Shown in pieces: positions 1 through 9,035 of a stretch of DNA of 64,000 bases (the first letter of the stretch is position 1; every line of letters starts with the position of its first letter). Under the pieces are notes generated by a model. It did no database searches and had not been told where the DNA came from. It saw only the letters and a list, made by a program, of their open reading frames with translations. The stretch is from a bacterium (GTDB lineage Bacteria > UBP6 > UBA1177 > JAKLFG01): assembly GCA_022709425.1 (NCBI GenBank), contig JAKLIW010000004.1, positions 62,001 through 126,000 of the forward strand. Direction: 5' to 3'. The translations under genes were made by a program, and so were the position numbers.

Positions 1-2
1 TC

Positions 3-293
3 CTCGGCGCGGTCGCCGGAATGATTGATGTGATGCCGATGCTGGCGCAAGGGCTACCGTGGGAGGCCGACGCATCGGCTTTCTGCCTGTGGGTGATCGC
101 CGGCTTCTTCATCCAGCGGACCGACCTGCACCTGCCCGCCCCGCTCAAAGGGATCGCCATCTCATTCCTCCTGCTGACCCCCGCCGCCATCCTCATTGCC
201 GCCAAGGAGCCATTTTCCCTTATACCTATTACAATAATGACCACCATCCTTGGCGCCGCCCTCGGCTACTCAATCAAAAAGGTGACCGCATGA
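3..293 (+). CDS. Membrane protein, 5' end missing
   Basis: The reading frame is open from the first bases of the window, so the gene starts upstream; about 96 residues are visible. They are strongly hydrophobic, with two to three probable membrane helices (around the ALCLWVIAGFF-like stretch, a central AISFLLLTPAAILIA segment and a last IPITIMTTILGAALGY segment). The stop overlaps the start of the next gene (ATGA), so the two are translationally coupled and probably work together. I do not recognise the family. A small permease subunit or a DUF3147-like relative is possible, but this is inference only. Confidence 0.6.
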   Translation, partial: LGAVAGMIDVMPMLAQGLPWEADASAFCLWVIAGFFIQRTDLHLPAPLKGIAISFLLLTPAAILIAAKEPFSLIPITIMTTILGAALGYSIKKVTA

Positions 294-646
294 TGCTTCT
301 TATCGTGAAATACGCCGTGACGGCGCTCGTGGTCGTGGTCGTGTCGGAGTTCGCCAAACGCTCCGACAAACTCGGCGCCCTCATCGCCTCGTTGCCGCTG
401 GTCACCATCATGGTGATGATCTGGCTCTACGCCGAGAAACAGGGGAGCGAGAAAGTGGCGAACCACGCCTACTACACCTTCTGGTACGTCATCCCGACCC
501 TGCCGATGTTCCTCATCATGCCGTGGCTCCTGCGGCGCGGCGTCGGCTTCTGGAGCGCGCTCGGCCTTTCGGTGGTGCTGACCGCCGCCTGTTTCATCGC
601 CACGGTGTTCATCGCCAAACGGTTCGGCGTCGAACTGATGCCCTGA
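290..646 (+). CDS. DUF3147-like small membrane protein
   Basis: A 118-residue protein that is almost entirely membrane helices (about residues 4-20, 28-45, 64-80, 88-110). The N-terminal half, with a VVVSEFAKRSDKLGALIASLP motif followed by a MIWLYAE segment, matches what I know of DUF3147 integral membrane proteins, whose function is unknown. The start ATG at 290 overlaps the stop of the preceding membrane gene; a second ATG at 293 is equally possible. A longer in-frame reading from base 59 runs through the previous gene and is not credible. Family assignment is from motif memory. Confidence 0.75.
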   Translation: MMLLIVKYAVTALVVVVVSEFAKRSDKLGALIASLPLVTIMVMIWLYAEKQGSEKVANHAYYTFWYVIPTLPMFLIMPWLLRRGVGFWSALGLSVVLTAACFIATVFIAKRFGVELMP

Positions 647-706
647 ATCGTTCGCGGCATTTTCGCCGCCTATTATTATATGGTAGCCGCCTGCTAAAAA
701 AGTTTC

Positions 707-735
707 TTGTATAACCGAAACTTTTAGTGTATAGT
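707..735 (+). promoter_or_regulatory. Sigma-70 promoter of the AAA ATPase gene
   Basis: TTGTAT (707-712), a 17-base spacer and TATAGT (730-735) give a good housekeeping promoter about 50 bases before the ATPase start. A GGAG-type ribosome site lies at 773-778. Confidence 0.6.
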
Positions 736-786
736 GCATTTGTTTCGGTTGTATCGTAAACTTTTCAGTTTGCGGAGGCGTTTTTC

Positions 787-1995
787 ATGTACGAACGAAA
801 GTTTTATCAGGAACAGGTAGCCCGGTTTGCCGGAACGCCGCTCATCAAAGTCCTCACCGGTATGCGCCGCGTCGGCAAAAGCACCGTCATGCGCCTCTTC
901 CGCGACGACCTCATGAGAAACGGCGTGACACCGGAACGGATCATCTACATCGACATGGAACTGCTCGAATTCGCCGCGATCCGCACCGAGACCGATCTGC
1001 ATACCTTCGTCACCGACCGGCGCCCGAAAAAAAAGAAAGGGGCGGAGCCGCACTATCTCTTCATTGACGAGGTGCAGGAGATAGAAGGGTGGGAACGGGC
1101 GGTCAATTCACTCCTGAACGAGGGCGGCTTCGACATCTACCTCACCGGGTCGAACGCGAATCTGCTCTCGTCGGAGTTGGCGACACTCCTGACCGGCCGC
1201 TACATCGAGATCCCGGTCTATCCGCTGTCGCTGCGCGAATATGCACTGTTCCGGGGCGCGGAGCCCGACGAGAAACTGTTCGACGAGTTCCTGCGGCGCG
1301 GCGGGATGCCCGGCATCCACCACATGGAACAGGACGACGAGACGATACGGCAGTATCTCGGATCGCTCTTCGACAGCATCATCCTCAAGGATATCGTGGC
1401 TCGCTACGGGGTGCGCGACATTGACCTTCTGCGCCGGATCATCCGGTTCCTCGCCGACAATTCGGGCAATGTCTTTTCGGCGAAACGGATCGCCGACTTC
1501 ATGAAGAACGAGCGGCGGACGGCGGGCGTCGAAACGGTTTACAACTATATCGCCTACATCGTTTCGGCCTTTCTCGCGCATCGGGCGTCGCGGTACGATC
1601 TGAAAGGGAAGCGGTTCCTTGAGGTGAGCGAGAAATACTACTTCGGCGACCTCGGCCTGAAACACGCCCTCATCGGGTACCGCCAGTCGGACATCAACAC
1701 GGCGCTCGAAACGGCGGTCTACTTCGAGTTGAAGAAGCGCGGCTATGCGGTGAGCGTCGGCAAATTCGGCGAAACGGAGATAGACTTCATCGCCGAACGC
1801 GGCGGGAAGAAGATATATCTGCAGGTGTGCTATCTGCTCGCCGACGAATCGGTGTCGCGCCGGGAGTTCGGGCCGCTGGAGGCGGTGCAGGACAACTATC
1901 CGAAGTATGTCCTTTCGATGGACCGTATCGGCGGCGGCGACCGCAACGGTATCCAAAGGCTCTATCTTCCCGAGTTCCTGTTGAAGGAAAATTGA
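787..1995 (+). CDS. AAA ATPase with DUF4143 domain
   Basis: A 402-residue protein with the standard layout of the AAA_14/DUF4143 family. The Walker A motif GMRRVGKST lies near residues 25-33 and the Walker B motif YLFIDEVQE near residue 93. A sensor/arginine region (LTGSNANLLS, LLTGRY) follows around 118-140. The C-terminal DUF4143 half ends in a nuclease-like TEIDFIAE motif (about residue 325). Such proteins are widespread in bacteria and archaea, often as stand-alone genes with their own promoter, as here; their role is not established. The gene is monocistronic and convergent with the next gene, only 12 bases between stops. The length is normal for the family. Confidence 0.9.
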   Translation: MYERKFYQEQVARFAGTPLIKVLTGMRRVGKSTVMRLFRDDLMRNGVTPERIIYIDMELLEFAAIRTETDLHTFVTDRRPKKKKGAEPHYLFIDEVQEIEGWERAVNSLLNEGGFDIYLTGSNANLLSSELATLLTGRYIEIPVYPLSLREYALFRGAEPDEKLFDEFLRRGGMPGIHHMEQDDETIRQYLGSLFDSIILKDIVARYGVRDIDLLRRIIRFLADNSGNVFSAKRIADFMKNERRTAGVETVYNYIAYIVSAFLAHRASRYDLKGKRFLEVSEKYYFGDLGLKHALIGYRQSDINTALETAVYFELKKRGYAVSVGKFGETEIDFIAERGGKKIYLQVCYLLADESVSRREFGPLEAVQDNYPKYVLSMDRIGGGDRNGIQRLYLPEFLLKEN

Positions 1996-2007
1996 CCCGT
2001 AGACGGA

Positions 2008-3966
2008 TCAGCCGATGACGCTGCAACCGCAGGCGTTGGACTCTTCTTCGATCATCTCATCGTCGGTCACCTCTTCGGCGCCCTTGTCGGTCACCGGCGC
2101 GATGGTGTCGGCCGTCTGTTCATCGTCGGGCGTCGCGGTGTCGTCGGTGACCGGTTCCTCGGTCGCCCCGATGCATCCGCCGCAGGCCGGATCGCACCGG
2201 TCGGGCGAGGCGCAGACATCGGCCGGGGGACAGGTTATCGACTTGCGGAGCCGCACCGGTACATTGCTGTTGGTGAAGTAGGCGGCGGTCCCGGTGTCGA
2301 ATATCTCGGCGGTGTTGTTGATCACGATATTCTTGGGCAGATCATCTTTCGGCTGGACCTTGAACCGGACGAAATAGCGTTCGGAACAACTGCCGCCTAG
2401 GCATGGTGCGAGCGTGTCGGCGACCAGGAGCCCCGCCACGACCGGCGAAACGCCCGCGTCATCGGGTACGGTGTGCCACTGCGGTTCGCCGCTGCCGGTC
2501 GGGTCGTAGCCGATCTCGGTGGTGCCGGCGATGTAGGTCACTTCGTTGGGAATGGCGTCGCGGACCGTCACCTGACTCGCCATCGCCTCGCCCCAGTTCT
2601 CGACCCGGATGAGGTAGTAGAGCGGGCGGCCGTCGCAGAAGGAACGTTCGGCGTCGGCGCAGGAGCAGTAGCTTTTCTCCTCCGTGTCGGGGATGTCGAA
2701 CGAGGCCGGTTTGGTGTCGACCGATACGATCACAAGGTTGGTCACCACCATATCCTGATTGGCGCGGATGTTGAATTCGAGGTCGGTGTCGCCCGGCGTG
2801 AAATGGCCGGGGAAGTCGGTGGGACGCAGGATGAAGGTATCGACATCGATCGCCCACTCTGCCGTCGCGGCGTCGGTCTCGCCCGGCGCATTGGGCAGTC
2901 CGCCGATGCAGTAGACCTGTTCGGCGTCCCAGTTGTAGAAGCTCGATATCGAGTTGAAGATATCGTCATAGCCCTTCTGCCCGAACGCCATCGGCTCGCG
3001 GTGGGGGTGACAGATGTTGAAGACCGGCGCCCACGGCAGTTCCGGTGCGCCGCGGAAGTCGAGCCCTTCGGGGAGCATGTGTTCGGCGTCGGCCACATAG
3101 AGGTCCGAATCGCCTTCCGATACCATGAGCGTGAGCCGGATGACGGGGCTGTCGGGCAGCTGGAATCCCGAGACGACCACCGGGGTCTGTTCGTGATTGT
3201 AGAGCTTGAGCCCGTTATAGAGATATATCTTCTTCGGGTTCATGCCGGGGGCGTTGGAGGTGTAGACAAAAACGATCGCCCAGTTGCTCACCAGCGAGGT
3301 GTTCTGGAGATAGGGGAAGGTCTGGTTGGTGCAGTCGAGCCCCGAAACGGTGTAGTCGCCCGTGATGCTCGCGCCGTCGGCGAGTCCCAGTTCGCGCCCT
3401 TTGGCGTGCAGTTCGGCGAAGAAGTCGGTGATATCGACGCGGTAGGTGAAATAGGCGAGTTCGCTCTCGACATAGCCGGTGTGGTCCTCGTTGACGATCT
3501 CGCGCAGGAGCCGCGTTCCTTCGAACGGGAAGCCTTTATCGCCGCCGAGGAGTTGCGCCTCGCCCGCCGTTATCTCGCGTTCCAGCGACCCGCCGCCGCT
3601 CCCGGTGAAACTGAGCGTCACGGTGTTGTCGGTGGGGGCGTCGAGCGATTCCAGCGGTACCGCGCCGTTCCAGATGAGGAATGCGTCGGTGATGTAGGCG
3701 TCGGGCGGGATGTTGAAATCCTGCAGGGTGAAGGTCGCCGCGTCACGGCAGGTGTCGGGCTGCATATTGGTCTGACTCGACGCGGTGTCGAACTGGCGCG
3801 AAAGGAGGCTTTTGAACATCACGAAGAAGTCGTGGGCGCCGTCTTCCCACTTGAGTTCACGGTCGCCGATCTTCGACACCGAGGGACCGAGCGTATCGCC
3901 TTCGACCGTCTCGGCCGCAAGCGCCGCCGCGATGAGGATCGTGGCGAGAAGAATGAGTTTGCGCAT
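2008..3966 (-). CDS. Secreted DUF11-type surface protein with CGC tail
   Basis: A 652-residue exported protein. Residues 1-18 (MRKLILLATILIAAALA) form a signal peptide. The large N-terminal part (about 20-400) is an unrecognised beta-rich region. Residues about 430-560 look like a DUF11 repeat (LYYLIRVENWGEA, TVRDAIPNEVTYIAGT). A cysteine-rich segment (CPPADVCASPDRCDPACGGC) follows, then an acidic T/D/E linker and a short C-terminus NACGCSVIG. The tail resembles the cysteine part of MYXO-CTERM sorting signals but lacks their membrane helix and arginine cluster. The gene lies 12 bases after the DUF1566 lipoprotein gene on the same strand, so they form an operon. The start is preceded by GGGAGA. 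The function is unknown; a cell-surface or adhesion role is inferred. Confidence 0.75.
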   Translation of the reverse strand: MRKLILLATILIAAALAAETVEGDTLGPSVSKIGDRELKWEDGAHDFFVMFKSLLSRQFDTASSQTNMQPDTCRDAATFTLQDFNIPPDAYITDAFLIWNGAVPLESLDAPTDNTVTLSFTGSGGGSLEREITAGEAQLLGGDKGFPFEGTRLLREIVNEDHTGYVESELAYFTYRVDITDFFAELHAKGRELGLADGASITGDYTVSGLDCTNQTFPYLQNTSLVSNWAIVFVYTSNAPGMNPKKIYLYNGLKLYNHEQTPVVVSGFQLPDSPVIRLTLMVSEGDSDLYVADAEHMLPEGLDFRGAPELPWAPVFNICHPHREPMAFGQKGYDDIFNSISSFYNWDAEQVYCIGGLPNAPGETDAATAEWAIDVDTFILRPTDFPGHFTPGDTDLEFNIRANQDMVVTNLVIVSVDTKPASFDIPDTEEKSYCSCADAERSFCDGRPLYYLIRVENWGEAMASQVTVRDAIPNEVTYIAGTTEIGYDPTGSGEPQWHTVPDDAGVSPVVAGLLVADTLAPCLGGSCSERYFVRFKVQPKDDLPKNIVINNTAEIFDTGTAAYFTNSNVPVRLRKSITCPPADVCASPDRCDPACGGCIGATEEPVTDDTATPDDEQTADTIAPVTDKGAEEVTDDEMIEEESNACGCSVIG

Positions 3967-3978
3967 GTATTTTCTCCC

Positions 3979-5481
3979 TTACCGCACACAGCGGACGGTG
4001 AACTCCCAGCCCTTATCGAGGTAGCCGATCTTGCTCGTGCTGAAGTTGAGGGTCCACGCGTTCTCGGTGGCGGTCTGCGTTTCTTCGGTTGCCGACCAGT
4101 GGTTCTGGATGTCGAGCCCGAGTATCTCGGGGAGGTAGTTGCCTGACGCGCATCCTTTGCAGTCGGCGCTGCCGCCGTTGCAGGAGGTGTAGCCGGCGCA
4201 GGCGTCGGTGATGCCGCAGGTCGCGGTGCCGGCGCAGGTGGAGAGCGTCTTCAGTTCGTCGATGGTCGGGAGCCGCCAATCGGCCGAACCCCCAAGATCC
4301 AGCGCGTCGCAGTAGGCGATGCCGTCGGCCCATGTCTTCTTGGTGGGGAAGGTCTGCCAGGTCAGGCCGCTCGCGCTGTCGAGCCACGTCTCTTCGGGGA
4401 TGAGAATGCACTGATTCTCGACGCAGTATTTCTCGACCGGGCAGTCGAGGTCGCGGATGCATTCGCCCGACGCGACCGGCGGATAGTCGGTCTGCCCCTC
4501 GGGGATGTCGTCTGCGGTCCCAGCGCGGATACAGCGGACCCAGTTGGCGCCGCTCAGCAGATCGGCGTCGCTGTTGATGAGGGCGCGCTTGAAGTTGAGA
4601 TACCAGAAGGCTTTGGTGGAGGTGCCGGTCGCGCTCGTGTTGGGAGTGGAGGACCAGTCTCCGTCGCAGGGACCGGTCAGGCGGCTGACGCGGTAACATT
4701 CGGTATTGGTCAGTTGGCGGTCGGAAAGTTGACAGTCGGAGGATTCGAGGTAACTGAAGGCGGGGTCGTAGGTGTCGGCGAGCGCCTGACAGCCGAGGCA
4801 GGAGTTGCCGAACCCCTGTGCGTTGTCTTTGTCTTTATTGCAGGTATCCTGATTGGAGCATGCCTCGGTGGTGGGGCATTTTCCGCCGGTCATGGTGGTG
4901 GAAACGCCGCGCACGAGGGTCCGCAGTTCGTCGATGGTCGGGAGGCGCCAGTCCTTCGCCCCGGCGAGGACGAGGTTGGCGCAGTAGGTCTCCGCTGCCG
5001 CGTGGGTGGGGCCCATGCCGCCCGTGCCTTGATTGCCCATCGGCTCTTCCCAGATGAGGTAGGTGTCGGGATCGGTCCAGAAGCCGCCGGCATTCTTGTC
5101 GAACACGCCGGGGTCCTCGTCGGATATCACCGTGCCGTCGTCGGTCGCGCCGGGGGTATCGCTATCGGGCGTCGTCCCCTCGGAGGTCTCTTTCACGCAG
5201 TTGGTGGTGTCGTAGCCGGTGCAGTTGCTCTTGCAGACCGCGAGGCCGCCGGTGAAGTCGCCGAGCGTGGCGCAGTCGACCGCGTCGCCGTCGCAGACAT
5301 CGGCGCCGTTGGTGATGCTGTCGCCGCAGGTCGCCGACGCGGTGGTGTCGTCGTCGCTGCCGCCCGTGGTGTCGGTGACGGTCAGGTCGTCGGTCACCTC
5401 GCCCGGTTCTTCTGCGACGGTGCAGGAGATGAACAGGAGAGACAGGATCATCGCCGGGAGCGCCCAACTGAATTTTGACAT
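3979..5481 (-). CDS. Lipoprotein with two DUF1566 (Lcl C-terminal) domains
   Basis: A 500-residue surface lipoprotein. The signal peptide ends in a lipobox LFISC (Cys20). After an acidic T/D linker comes a cysteine-rich segment beginning CGDSITNGADVCDG, of the kind common in deltaproteobacterial surface proteins. Two DUF1566 domains follow, each with the hallmark WRLPTIDEL motif (around residues 178 and 400). DUF1566 is the Lcl C-terminal domain, a lectin-like fold in bacterial adhesins. A GGAGG ribosome site precedes the ATG. The gene leads the operon with the DUF11 protein and is divergent from the S8 protease gene. A role in binding at the cell surface is likely from the domains; the ligand is unknown. 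Confidence 0.85.
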   Translation of the reverse strand: MSKFSWALPAMILSLLFISCTVAEEPGEVTDDLTVTDTTGGSDDDTTASATCGDSITNGADVCDGDAVDCATLGDFTGGLAVCKSNCTGYDTTNCVKETSEGTTPDSDTPGATDDGTVISDEDPGVFDKNAGGFWTDPDTYLIWEEPMGNQGTGGMGPTHAAAETYCANLVLAGAKDWRLPTIDELRTLVRGVSTTMTGGKCPTTEACSNQDTCNKDKDNAQGFGNSCLGCQALADTYDPAFSYLESSDCQLSDRQLTNTECYRVSRLTGPCDGDWSSTPNTSATGTSTKAFWYLNFKRALINSDADLLSGANWVRCIRAGTADDIPEGQTDYPPVASGECIRDLDCPVEKYCVENQCILIPEETWLDSASGLTWQTFPTKKTWADGIAYCDALDLGGSADWRLPTIDELKTLSTCAGTATCGITDACAGYTSCNGGSADCKGCASGNYLPEILGLDIQNHWSATEETQTATENAWTLNFSTSKIGYLDKGWEFTVRCVR

Positions 5482-5676
5482 CGTGCTTCCTCCATTGGAA
5501 ATATCGGTTTCTGGGGTATCAGACCGTGCGCGCCCGTTTTTTTCGTTCCGGACCGCCGGTGAGGACTTATTTCAGGTCCTGAAACCTCGGGAACGGCCCT
5601 TGACCGCCCTGTGCGGCCGATTTTTACCCATTTTTATAGTAGTGAATGACCAGTGACCTGCAATGGAGGTATCGGT

Positions 5677-7674
5677 ATGCGGTTGGTTCTTGCGGCTATG
5701 CTGACGGTGGTGTGGGGGATGGCGGTGGCCGGTACGGTCGGCGACCATTTTTACCGGGGGTTTGAACGGATACCGGTCGATCGGCTCGGGGTGGATCCCG
5801 CTGGTCTGCCGCTGGTCCACTTTCCCGGCGCCCGGGCGGCCCAGCTCCTTGCGCCGAACCTCTATATCAAACTCTCGGATGAGGCCAACCTTCCGGAACT
5901 GCTTGGAAAAAACAAGCTTGCGCTCGTGCGGCGGCTGGCGGTGCCCGGCTGGTTCTATGTCGCAACGGCGGGTGACCCGATCGGCGTGGCGGCGGCGCTC
6001 TACGATTCAGGGGCGGTGTTGGCGGCCGAACCGAGCGTATATACTAAGGTAAACCTTTACGGCATTGATCCGTTGACCACCAACGATCCCTATTTCACCG
6101 ACCAGTGGAACATCCACAGCGACGGCCCCTACACCTCGCTGGACGGCAAGGCGCAGATCCGGGGCGGTGACAACGCTCATGTGGCGGAGGGGTGGCGGCT
6201 CATGCAACTGCTCGGTATCGTTTCGGGGGTGAGCGACCTCGGCGCCGGGATGCGGCTTGCGGTCATCGACGACGGGTTCGATCTTCTGCACGAGGACCTT
6301 GTCGACCGTTACATCGTCTCGAACAATTTCGGCGGGCCGGTCGAGACGGGGAACCTCTTCGCCGAAACGGTCGATACCGGCAACTTCCACGGCACGATGG
6401 TGACCGGACTGGCGGTCGCGAGCGGCGACAACGGGCTCGGCCTGACCGGCAGTTGCCCGCGCTGCGGTCTGATCGCGGCCCGGATGGCGGCCGATCCCAC
6501 CTCGACGGGGCTGACGGCCGACGCCTACTTCGACCAGATATTCGACTGGGTCATGGCGCAGGATCCCGATGTCATCAACTGTTCGTGGGGTCCTGACGAC
6601 AGCCTGCCGTCAACTTATTTCAGCGAATTGGTCGACCACATCACCACCACCGGCCGCGACGGCAAGGGGACCGTCATCGTCTTTGCGTCGGGCAACTCGG
6701 GGGAGGACTTCGCGTGGAACGGACTTGCCACCCATCCGAACGCCGTGGCGGTGGGCGCCTCGAACAGTCAGGGGGTCCGCTACGATTTCAGCAACTACGG
6801 CGCGGCGCTCGATATCGTTGCCCCGACCAGCGGCGGCGAACGGCAGTCGTCCACCCTCTACTACGACCGCATCTGGAGCACCGATAATTTTCTGCGGCCC
6901 GCCTGTCTTGACGACGGCGAGACCCCGGCCTCCGGTTGCCACGATACTGCCGGCTGGAATCCCGACAGCCCCGTCGCGGGGGGCGACGGCTGGTGGGGAC
7001 GCTACAGTTACCGTTTCTCGCACACCTCATCGGCGGCGCCGCTGGTGTCGGGGATCGTGGCGCTCATCCTGCAGACCAACCCGGCGCTGAGTGCGGCAGA
7101 GGTCCGCGATATCATCGTCGGTACCGCCGACAAGATAAACAGCGGCGGGGCGGGTTATGACGCCGACGGCCACAGCGATAACTACGGCTACGGCCGCATC
7201 AATGCCCTACGCGCCATCGCCAAAGCGTGGATCCTCGGCGGCGGCGCAATCACCGATGAGATAAAACAGGACATCGACGAGTCGTCGCCCTGTACCGTCG
7301 CCGACTGCTGGGATTTCACCGACGATCCCGTTACCGACTACGATGCGATGCTGGTCGATGAAGGGGGAGAAAAGGACATAAACGACGAAAGCGACCTAAC
7401 GGACGAGGATCAGCTGATCGACAACGAACCGGTCGACGAGGACCTATCTGAAAATCCCGATGAAACGGATGATACCCTGCCTGACACCGTGACCGGCGAC
7501 GATACGGTGCCTGATGAAACGGCCGACGATGTTCCCGTGACCGATACTGGCAACGATTCCTATCACTCCGATTCGTCCCCTGACTCCTATCCTTCCAATG
7601 ATTCTGGAGAACTCCCCGACGAGGAGATCGTTGAGGAAGGTTCTACCGGCTGTGGTTGTACGCTGGTGCTCTAG
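5677..7674 (+). CDS. Secreted S8 (subtilisin-like) protease with acidic linker and CGC tail
   Basis: A 665-residue serine protease. The start at 5677 was chosen because a TGGAGGT ribosome site lies just before it and a clean signal peptide follows (MRLVLAAMLTVVWGMAVAG); an earlier in-frame ATG at 5653 adds a polar extension. The catalytic triad is visible: Asp198 in LAVIDDGFD, His238 in FHGTMVTG, Ser451 in HTSSAAPLVSG (the usual GTSMAAP begins with Gly; here His). Residues 20-150 are probably an inhibitory propeptide. The last 110 residues are an acidic D/T/E/P linker ending in STGCGCTLVL, the same kind of tail as the neighbouring DUF11 protein. It may process the divergent surface proteins, which is inference from position. 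Confidence 0.92.
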   Translation: MRLVLAAMLTVVWGMAVAGTVGDHFYRGFERIPVDRLGVDPAGLPLVHFPGARAAQLLAPNLYIKLSDEANLPELLGKNKLALVRRLAVPGWFYVATAGDPIGVAAALYDSGAVLAAEPSVYTKVNLYGIDPLTTNDPYFTDQWNIHSDGPYTSLDGKAQIRGGDNAHVAEGWRLMQLLGIVSGVSDLGAGMRLAVIDDGFDLLHEDLVDRYIVSNNFGGPVETGNLFAETVDTGNFHGTMVTGLAVASGDNGLGLTGSCPRCGLIAARMAADPTSTGLTADAYFDQIFDWVMAQDPDVINCSWGPDDSLPSTYFSELVDHITTTGRDGKGTVIVFASGNSGEDFAWNGLATHPNAVAVGASNSQGVRYDFSNYGAALDIVAPTSGGERQSSTLYYDRIWSTDNFLRPACLDDGETPASGCHDTAGWNPDSPVAGGDGWWGRYSYRFSHTSSAAPLVSGIVALILQTNPALSAAEVRDIIVGTADKINSGGAGYDADGHSDNYGYGRINALRAIAKAWILGGGAITDEIKQDIDESSPCTVADCWDFTDDPVTDYDAMLVDEGGEKDINDESDLTDEDQLIDNEPVDEDLSENPDETDDTLPDTVTGDDTVPDETADDVPVTDTGNDSYHSDSSPDSYPSNDSGELPDEEIVEEGSTGCGCTLVL

Positions 7675-8891
7675 CGGCCGACCTTCTGGCGGCGGAATTC
7701 GCGCGGGGTGAGCCCCGTTGTCTTCTTGAAGAGCGTATTGAAGTGCGACTTCGATTTGAAACCCGACTCGAACGCGGCGGCGAGTATATTCTCCTCCTTG
7801 CGTGACGGGTCGGCGAGGAGCCGTTGCGCCTCTTCGATGCGGAAGTTGTTGACGAAGGTGAAGAAGTTCATCCCGGCGCGGCCGTTGACGACCTGCGAAA
7901 GGACATGTTCGGTCAGCCCGATGGCGGCCGCCAGTTCCTTGATTCCCAGTTCGCTGTTGAGGTAGGGTTTGGCGGTGCGCATGTGGGTGGTCAGCTCGGC
8001 GAGGTAGGCATCGGCGATATGGTCGTCGAGGCGGCTTTTCTCGTATTTGACCTTCGGTTCGTGAGTCGTGAGAGGTGAATCGTGAGAGGCGAGAGGCGGG
8101 TCGGGTAGGGGTGTCGATTCATCGCGCCCTGTTGTTGCCGGTTCGATGATCCGCCGATAGTCGTTGAATATCGGCGCCTGCCGCATCGCGAGGATGCCGA
8201 CGATGTAGATGAGCGCGGTGTCCCAGAGGTAACTGATGCGGGTGATGCCGTGGGTCATCGTGATGATCTCAAGTCCGTGGCCGGTGACGGTGGCGAGGAA
8301 TATGCCGATCATCGCGAGGTTGACTATGGCGAGTAGTTTCAGCCACCCGAGGTCGAGCCGTTCCAGTTCGGAATACTGTTCCTCCATCTCGCGGCGGTAG
8401 CGGGCGATGAGTTGAAGCGTCAGGCCGAGGTAGAGGGCGTAGTGGAGCAGTTTCAGCGAATAGGTGAACAGCGGCTTGAAATGGGTCGGGAAGCCCGAGA
8501 CGAGGTAGTGGTCGTAGGCCGCGATCTTGAAGTCGCCGGTCTTGAGATAGAAGGGGAGTATCGTTGCGAAGTGCAGGAAGAAGGGGATAAAGTTAAGTAG
8601 ATATATCGGTTTGAAACGGCTGAATCGACCGGTGAGGGTCCCGGCGTAAAGGAATATCAGCGGGCCGTAGAGGAACGGTGCGGAGGTGAAACTCCAAAGC
8701 ATATGCGGAAACTGCCGGTAGTAGCCCATTTCTTCAAGGAAGAGTTCAAAGAGGTTGAGGGCGAAGATGCCGAGTAGCACAGCCAACAGGCGGTTGGCGC
8801 GCCGGTTCTCGGGGCGCAGGAAAAGCTGGATGCTGAGAAACGCCCCCTGTCCGGCGCCGAGTAGGTAGATGATGGCGAACAGTACGCTCAT
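7671..8891 (-). CDS. AraC-family regulator with membrane sensor domain
   Basis: A 406-residue protein. The N-terminal half (1-235) has about seven membrane helices, and the C-terminal ~100 residues form an AraC/XylS double helix-turn-helix DNA-binding domain (IKELAAAIGLTEHVLSQVVN for the first HTH, ILAAAFESGFKSKSHFNTLF for the second, then the TPREFRR signature). This layout is known for membrane-tethered AraC regulators of unknown signal. The ATG at 8891 has an AGGGA site in front; an ATG four codons upstream has none. The stop overlaps the stop of the S8 protease gene, tail to tail. Targets cannot be deduced; the adjacent surface-protein genes are candidates. Confidence 0.85.
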   Translation of the reverse strand: MSVLFAIIYLLGAGQGAFLSIQLFLRPENRRANRLLAVLLGIFALNLFELFLEEMGYYRQFPHMLWSFTSAPFLYGPLIFLYAGTLTGRFSRFKPIYLLNFIPFFLHFATILPFYLKTGDFKIAAYDHYLVSGFPTHFKPLFTYSLKLLHYALYLGLTLQLIARYRREMEEQYSELERLDLGWLKLLAIVNLAMIGIFLATVTGHGLEIITMTHGITRISYLWDTALIYIVGILAMRQAPIFNDYRRIIEPATTGRDESTPLPDPPLASHDSPLTTHEPKVKYEKSRLDDHIADAYLAELTTHMRTAKPYLNSELGIKELAAAIGLTEHVLSQVVNGRAGMNFFTFVNNFRIEEAQRLLADPSRKEENILAAAFESGFKSKSHFNTLFKKTTGLTPREFRRQKVGR

Positions 8892-9035
8892 GGTCCCTAC
8901 CATGCCGTGAAGGGGGGGGTGAAGTCAATTTTTTCGCCCGGCTCTCCTGCAACGCATGGTTTTCGCGGTCGAGAAAATACTTTCCAAACGGACGGCGGCA
9001 CATATAATCGCGCCGACCGTATGAGGATGTACCGC

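Noticed and set aside
59-289. N-terminal extension of the DUF3147 gene through the preceding gene
   Set aside because: Arg/Pro/His-rich out-of-frame translation of the upstream membrane gene; the ATGA overlap at 290 explains the start.
1108-1956. A 282-codon minus-strand frame opposite the AAA ATPase
   Set aside because: Shadow of a clearly recognised gene in GC-rich DNA; composition (His/Arg/Val-rich) is typical of antisense frames.
2473-4146. A 557-codon open frame on the plus strand
   Set aside because: It is the antisense shadow of the DUF11 protein gene, rich in Val/Gly/Arg with no domain, signal peptide or ribosome site; the minus-strand gene is well supported.
5482-5676. Divergent promoters between the DUF1566 lipoprotein and S8 protease genes
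   Set aside because: A TATAGT lies before the protease gene, but no -35 box at proper spacing is convincing, and the leftward candidates are weak; not listed as features.
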